Notes under the pieces: model-generated
What the model saw: only the letters and a program-made list of their open reading frames with translations
The model's database searches: none
Told to the model about the DNA's origin: nothing
Assembly (NCBI RefSeq): GCF_037975245.1
Contig: NC_092567.1
Location: 16,115,876-16,179,875 of the forward strand
Direction: 5' to 3'
From: Apostichopus japonicus
Taxonomy: Eukaryota; Echinodermata; Holothuroidea; Aspidochirotida; Stichopodidae
DNA length: 64,000 nucleotides
Shown: piece after piece, positions 58,635-64,000 of the stretch
Layout of the letters: every line of letters begins with the position of its first letter
Position numbering within the stretch: position 1 is the first letter of the stretch
Translations under genes and position numbers: made by a program

Positions 58635-58936
58635 TTTTGACAGACGCTTTGTGATGACATTCAGCTGTTCCTGAATCACTGAATATTTCCCAGCTGTCAT
58701 TCGTAAAGAACGAAAGAATAAATTTACACAATTTTGAGATCATATAATAGTGTAAGGTTTATTTCATACACAAAGCATGTAAATTTTGACAGACGCTTTG
58801 TGATGACATTCAGCTGTTCCTGAATCACTGAATATTTCCCAGCTGTCATTCGTAAAGAACAAAAGAATAAGTTTACACAATTTTGAGATCATATAATAGT
58901 GTAAGGTTTATTCCATACACAAAGCATGTAAATTTT
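58635..58936. repeat. 149-bp tandem duplication
   Basis: The unit starting TTTTGACAGACGCTTTGTGA at 58635 recurs at 58784 with only about three or four substitutions visible. It starts 35 bp after the transposon end at 58599. Confidence 0.95.
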
Positions 58937-59860
58937 TGGGTATCAAGAACCTAAATGTCACCAGATTGCCTATTTTGTCAACGATATTTGTAAACATGAA
59001 ATGTTCGTTAAAACAATACTTTAACAGCTATGGTAGAGGTCGTCGTTCATCAATACTCTAAGAACGTCCGTAACATACCAACTAATGTAATTATGTCATT
59101 AATATTTCAGATGAAAATGCATTGATCGAGTTAAAGCGAACTTATTTCCAAATTTCATTGTACTAATTTAAGCAAAGTACGAATACACGCGATGAAAGAT
59201 GTCATTGATCAAAAGCAAACAAGTATTTCGTTTACTATATGATATTTAGACTGATAACTAGTCCAATGCAACTGACGTAGCTTGGGACATCCCCAATTTA
59301 TCTGAATCGAGGGCGCCCGACACGTTTCTGTATTCACTAGCGTGGCATGTGATACCCATGTGGACGCCCATGCCACTTGCGCGTGTCTGATAACGTGCCT
59401 CGTGCTAAATAAACAGCCAAGTACACGGCGAGACTCGAACAAGTCGTTCCCGCTTTGGCGTAGTGACGAATGTTCAAAATGTGAGTTTTGAGAAAACGCG
59501 CTCTTAAGCTTTTCACATTTTGACTATAGTACAGCGTATCTTAAAAGGATCTTTTGTACTTAAAGTTGTCAATATTTTAAATATGACAAATAGAACTGTG
59601 AGTTCTCATATGCGTTGCTCATCGAAACATTTCTTACAAAGTAGTCATTTTAGTGTAAACATATTCGTCGTTATGTTATGTCACTTTTGTGTTAATTTTA
59701 GACATTCTTCACACATTCGTCACTAACCTAGAACTAAATGTTGAAGTTTGTTCCTGCCACAGACTAGTATTCGCCACTTTTGTGTGTAGTAGCCATAGAG
59801 TATATCGTCAATTTTCATTGTCATATGGGTAGGTGGAATAACCTTACGACAGAAGAAAAT
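58937..59860. other. No gene or repeat recognised
   Basis: Unremarkable AT-rich DNA. The open frames of 60-80 codons show no domain or compositional bias. Confidence 0.5.
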
Positions 59861-60320
59861 ATTCGAAGGGGTGGTACATTGGTCTTATTGATATCACAAA
59901 GAACGTCCACAGTTTACTATAATGTACAAAATAGACCAGGAATTTGCATGGGTTATACGCAGGTATCAACATACGTGTTTTAGTATGTTTTGTTTTGAGT
60001 GGCATGGATGGGATCGGATATGATGAGGTAAGGTGGTATAGAGGGCAAGGACAGCCGTTTGTTGAAAGGGGTGGTATATTGGTCTTATTAATTTCAAAAA
60101 GAACGCCCACGTTTTGTTGCAATGTTTAAAATAGAAAAGGAATTTGTATGGGTTATGGGCGGATATGAGTGTTTTAGTACGTTTTACTTGGGTGACATGG
60201 ATGGTGTCTGATAGAGGGATGCTGAAGTAGGAAGGGCAAGGAGAGCCGGCTGCTGAAAGGGTGGTACATTGGTCTTATTTATTTAAAAAAGACCCCTTAC
60301 AATTTCTACAATGTATAACA
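59861..60320. repeat. Three diverged ~195-bp tandem units
   Basis: GTGGTACATTGGTCTTATT or a variant occurs at 59871, 60071 and 60261. Each is followed by AAAGAACGYCCAC, CAATGTAYAAAATAGA and GCATGGGTTAT-like words in the same order. Confidence 0.85.
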
Positions 60321-63300
60321 TAGATAAGGGATCTGCATGCATGTGTTATATTTTATTCCCTTTTGATGAAAAAAATAGTTCCAGTTATATGTTAAATTGG
60401 AACTCTTATGAAGCACACAAACTAGGGAAATATAATGGGGAAAATTGTTTAGATGATAAGATAACATATAAAATACATCTACACATGCAAAAGTTAATAC
60501 ATAAAACGATATAACAAACAGACTACAACAAACATTCTAAGTGCTCGGATGGAATGTACCAAGCAGCACGGCAAAGAAAAGAGTTTCTTTAAACTTGTGT
60601 TTTGTATTTTGTGGGTTTTTCTTAGATTGCTCGATTTGTGCAGGAGACTTTTTAGTATGTTATACAAAGGGTGATTCTGATTATACTGTTAATCTTATCC
60701 CATTCTTGTAAACTCAGTTCTTGCAGCAGCATTTACTTTTTCTAAAAGTATACTGTAATCTTAATTAAAAAAAGCCGATGTGTGTTATAGAAACTGCAAT
60801 CTTCTTTCTTTGCATTTTGCGATATAAAATGGTACCAGGCAGGCACTTCATAGATCATATGTGGTAGAATAATAGTATTTCATTTGAGAGGCTTGCAACT
60901 TCCATTCTGGAACAGCAATGTAAACTTGATAGATCATTAATAAATATCTATAATCTAATAATAAACCAAAACAGGTTATTCCAGTTGTTGAAGCTCTGTA
61001 TTCAATGGTAATAATCCAGTATATGTCTGTATATAGTACTCTAGTAGAACGATCTGTTATAGCTCATTTACTCTTAAATCCATATATGGACAGAGATAGG
61101 CTAGGATGGTGGCTTGCCTAATTTTTATTCCCAGGACGAATAAGGGTTTCAGGTTTTTTCAGGAATTTACAAATTCGTTTGAAATGAAAGTTAGGTTTTA
61201 GAAAGTGGGTTAGGGATTCAGTGTCTATGTAAATGATGGATTGTTATTCATAATCTGGGGTCAAAACTAGGAAAAAAGATTCAGAACATGTTTTTTGAAA
61301 AAGCGTCACATGTTTGGAATTTTTTTTTCTGGTAATTTGGTCTAAACCCCCCTCGTCCTTGCTAATTGGCAGATAATCGAAGAATAAATAGGTGTCATCG
61401 CCATTTGTGACAACTCTGAAGTTTATATGGGTGTTGAAAGTACATGCGCTTAATCACAATCCCTGTGTTATCTTTTTGAGTGCTCATGTTTTCCTAGCCC
61501 TGACACAGTGCTGGTTGTGCCTGTTTATTGTGACCATGGAGGCCCATGTTGTAACCTACTGCACTTCAACACACTGATCATGGAGCGGCGTATAACGTAC
61601 ACTGTATGCATGCATGCCGACTTAAAGTTTGTTGTTTATTACTATTTCAGCCACTGCGCATGGCATATCGTCTAAAAATAGATTGAAAACCACGTAAAGT
61701 TCTTGGAAATAGCTTCATACATGGGAATTGCCGATAAAATAAAGACCGCCTTTAGAGCATTTTGTCAGAAAATTACACCAACAAAATGTGACAAATGCCA
61801 ATAGATAGATGAGAGTGCAATAAAAAAGCCAATAATCGCGAATTAGTAAAAAGTGTTAAAAGCTGAAAAGGGCGCCAACAGTCCGTTTGAGTCCGTCAGG
61901 GGGGGGGGGGCATTCGCCCCCCTGACTATATGGACGCTCTGCCACTGGTTATAAATTAGGCGAGAGTAATGCTTGTGATGAGCAAAGCTGCCAACAGCTA
62001 AGAGAAACCGCATTTCTTTAGGGAGATGTTTCATTCGTCACGTTTCTCATATATGAAACTGAAGACTGGAGGAAGTCTTTAGTGGAAATGAGCTGGTGAT
62101 TTTATGTTTTAATATGTCATAATACTGGTATTTGTTTATTGGACTGTCGACATTTAAATTGAAAAGGAGACAGAAAACCAAGAGAATTAAATTACATTGC
62201 CCCCGCCATCCCAAAGTGAAATATGACATCACACACTGACAAACAACTAGCTCGATGCCACGACTTTTGAAAACCAATTAACACCCGTGCCGTGCAAGAT
62301 ACTGGTCTTTTATATTTAAGGGATAAGTTTATCACAAAGACCTCCGTTATATAAGTTTTTTATGATGGTTTAGGATTCCTTCCCTTTAATACTAAGGTAT
62401 GGTTAAACTAACACTTAAAATGGCTTGAATTAATTAACCTTGGTCTAGGTATTACAGTCTTCGCGGTCACATTTCAAGTTTGAGTGATTTATTCATTATT
62501 TTTATACCAGTTACACCCATGGTCATCATTGTCCTGACTTACACCACCTGTTTCCTTATTTACACATAGCTCTAAGTAACTATACCGTCACTGATTCAGT
62601 AGAGAAATAGCGGTATTCCAGTCTACTGTCTATGGCTTCTCGCGCAACAGGTACAAGCATCGAATGTACTGCAATCATAACACTAGGCTACTTTTCAGGA
62701 ATATTATTGTTGACCCACTGGTCATTCTGTTTACATGAGTTATGCTATCGTGTATGAAATGCTGCATTAATCATTTAAAAGATGAGGTGGAAGTATTAAA
62801 CATATTACCTTTCCATAATCCTGGGTGTTTTCAAGTGGCAGTTTGTTGGTTCTCTAATAAGTATAACATGGTTGTTATATTCGGCTTGTTCCAGAGTGTA
62901 ATAATCGTCGTTATGAAAAATCGCATAGACCTTAGACAAATTGTGTAACTAAATGGTTATAATCACGAAAGTATTTGTCACCATGTGAAAAGGAGAGTGG
63001 GCTATAGGTAGCATTCGTCAAAAAACCAGTCAAAAATAACGTTAGAACTATACAGGTTTAGAAGTTCTAACCCGGCTAAATCGATTCTCCAATCTTGAAA
63101 TAGGTAAGAGCAATATTTAACTCAATTTCGCCAAAATTACACATTCGCCACTATGCGAAAACGGGGACGATTTGATCCACTAGAAACCCGGCAAAAACCA
63201 GTCTCAAGACATGATGTTACTAAGTAAAGTATTATAGGTGTTACGAGAGCCCATTGTAGCCTAACGCTAGTCACTGCTAGTGAGGAACCTAATGTTATAA

Positions 63301-63480
63301 TATAGAAAGTATTTGAAATGGCCTACGTGACAAATCAATATTTGAGAAATTAGGTCGGGTTACCGTGTCAGAATGTTATTTATGTAATGAGCAATACACG
63401 ATTGTTCTGGTATATTCCTTATGATGGCACGCTGGTCTCGGTTCCCGTGGTTTACGTGAAATCCCGTTGTACGTTGTAAA
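60321..63480. other. Gene-free stretch with one transposon-end fragment
   Basis: At 61886-61950 a GTCAGGGGGGGG...CCCCCCTGAC foldback is followed by GCTCTGCCACTGG, resembling the end of a hAT element without its partner. The rest shows no recognisable exon or repeat. Confidence 0.45.
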
Positions 63481-63501
63481 CGTATCTTCGTGGATTCTCT
63501 G

Positions 63502-63616
63502 GAATGTTCGCGAGATATGCAAAGGACTTCCGGGAACGGAGAAACTGGGTCGAATTGTTACTCAGGTGCATCGAGAAAGATCTAGATGATTCTTGACATA
63601 GCGAATCGTATAAAAA
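63502..63616 (+). promoter_or_regulatory. Possible heat-shock-type promoter (HSE plus TATA box)
   Basis: GGAATGTTCGCGAG at 63501-63514 fits GAAnnTTCnnGAG, a three-pentamer heat shock element with one mismatch. About 100 bp on is TATAAAAA (63609-63616) in a GC-richer context, followed by a possible start region TCAGTTTCTGAACGAATACA. No AUG is visible in the 340 bp downstream, so any product lies beyond the window. An LTR promoter is an alternative. Confidence 0.4.
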
Positions 63617-63685
63617 CCCGCCCAGATCGGAAAGTTTCTCAGTTTCTGAACGAATACAAGCGACGACACATATTATACCATTCTA

Positions 63686-63985
63686 CTATATATCGTCAGT
63701 GCTCAACTGCCAGTAGTTTCTGAGGGATTGAGATATCGATACCAAGATTGATTCTACACTTCCATTCAGAAGTTTGAAGAGGACTTTGCTGTGAAAACAC
63801 AGTTTTCCAGTCTTTATTTCGGAGAAGGTGAAGAATTTCTGTCTCCGTTGAGGAAGTTCGTTACGCCAGGAGTTGGCGGCTATAAAGCTGAGCTTGGACT
63901 GACTCTGGTAATATTTAGTCGGCGAGAAGTTCGACTTGTGCTTCACTCGATTGTGGCTGGAAGTCCGTCTTCTATTTTGGAGCAT
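63686..63985 (-). other. Open frame resembling a LINE reverse-transcriptase C-terminal tail (doubtful)
   Basis: The frame contains KLSFIAANSWRNELPQRR followed by FFTFSEIKTGKL. This loosely fits the F..AA..WN.LP...R....F..FK..L pattern at the C-terminus of many LINE reverse transcriptases. It stays open to the right edge. No catalytic residues are inside the window, and it conflicts with the + strand promoter reading of the same region. Confidence 0.25.
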
Positions 63986-64000
63986 CGCCGGAAAGAAGGT

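Overview
The window looks like the nuclear genome of an invertebrate animal. Genes are split by GT-AG introns, the DNA is AT-rich and full of small transposons, and two of the three genes give proteins close to vertebrate orthologues in order and length. The deduced CTR9 is 1179 aa and the deduced FNBP4 is 1014 aa; from memory the human proteins are about 1173 and 1017 aa. I favour an invertebrate deuterostome, perhaps an echinoderm such as a sea cucumber. That is inference; no species-diagnostic marker was seen.

Layout. (1) 1-6.6 kb, + strand: the 3' part of an F-BAR/SH3 gene of syndapin (PACSIN) type. Its 5' exons lie left of the window, and a single 1.9-kb exon codes for an unusual linker between the two domains. 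(2) 6.6-10.5 kb: gene-poor DNA with a decayed Penelope-like retroelement. (3) 11.2-24.9 kb, - strand: FNBP4, 12 coding exons, two WW domains and a large proline-rich exon. (4) 24.9-29.07 kb: the shared upstream region of two divergent genes, holding three small inverted-repeat transposons. (5) 29.07-52.3 kb, + strand: CTR9, 21 coding exons, a TPR subunit of the Paf1 transcription-elongation complex. (6) 52.3-64 kb: CTR9 3'UTR, then transposon-rich DNA with no recognisable host gene, and a possible heat-shock-type promoter at the right edge.

The reading frame of each gene model stays open through every junction, and the exon lengths sum to whole codons (2802, 3045 and 3540 nt). FNBP4 and CTR9 both act in nuclear gene expression and are arranged head to head, but a 4.2-kb gap full of repeats argues against a compact shared promoter.

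The most unusual signal is in the introns. Five introns carry tandem arrays that start at, or within about 20 nt of, the 5' splice site; unit lengths are 25, 33, 49, 56 and about 160 bp, and in some arrays every unit repeats a donor-like GT. CTR9 introns also hold decayed copies of CTR9 exons 10, 11 and 17. Together this suggests repeated local duplication across exon-intron junctions. A second theme is a set of short non-autonomous hAT-like transposons whose terminal inverted repeats and 8-bp target duplications can be read directly.
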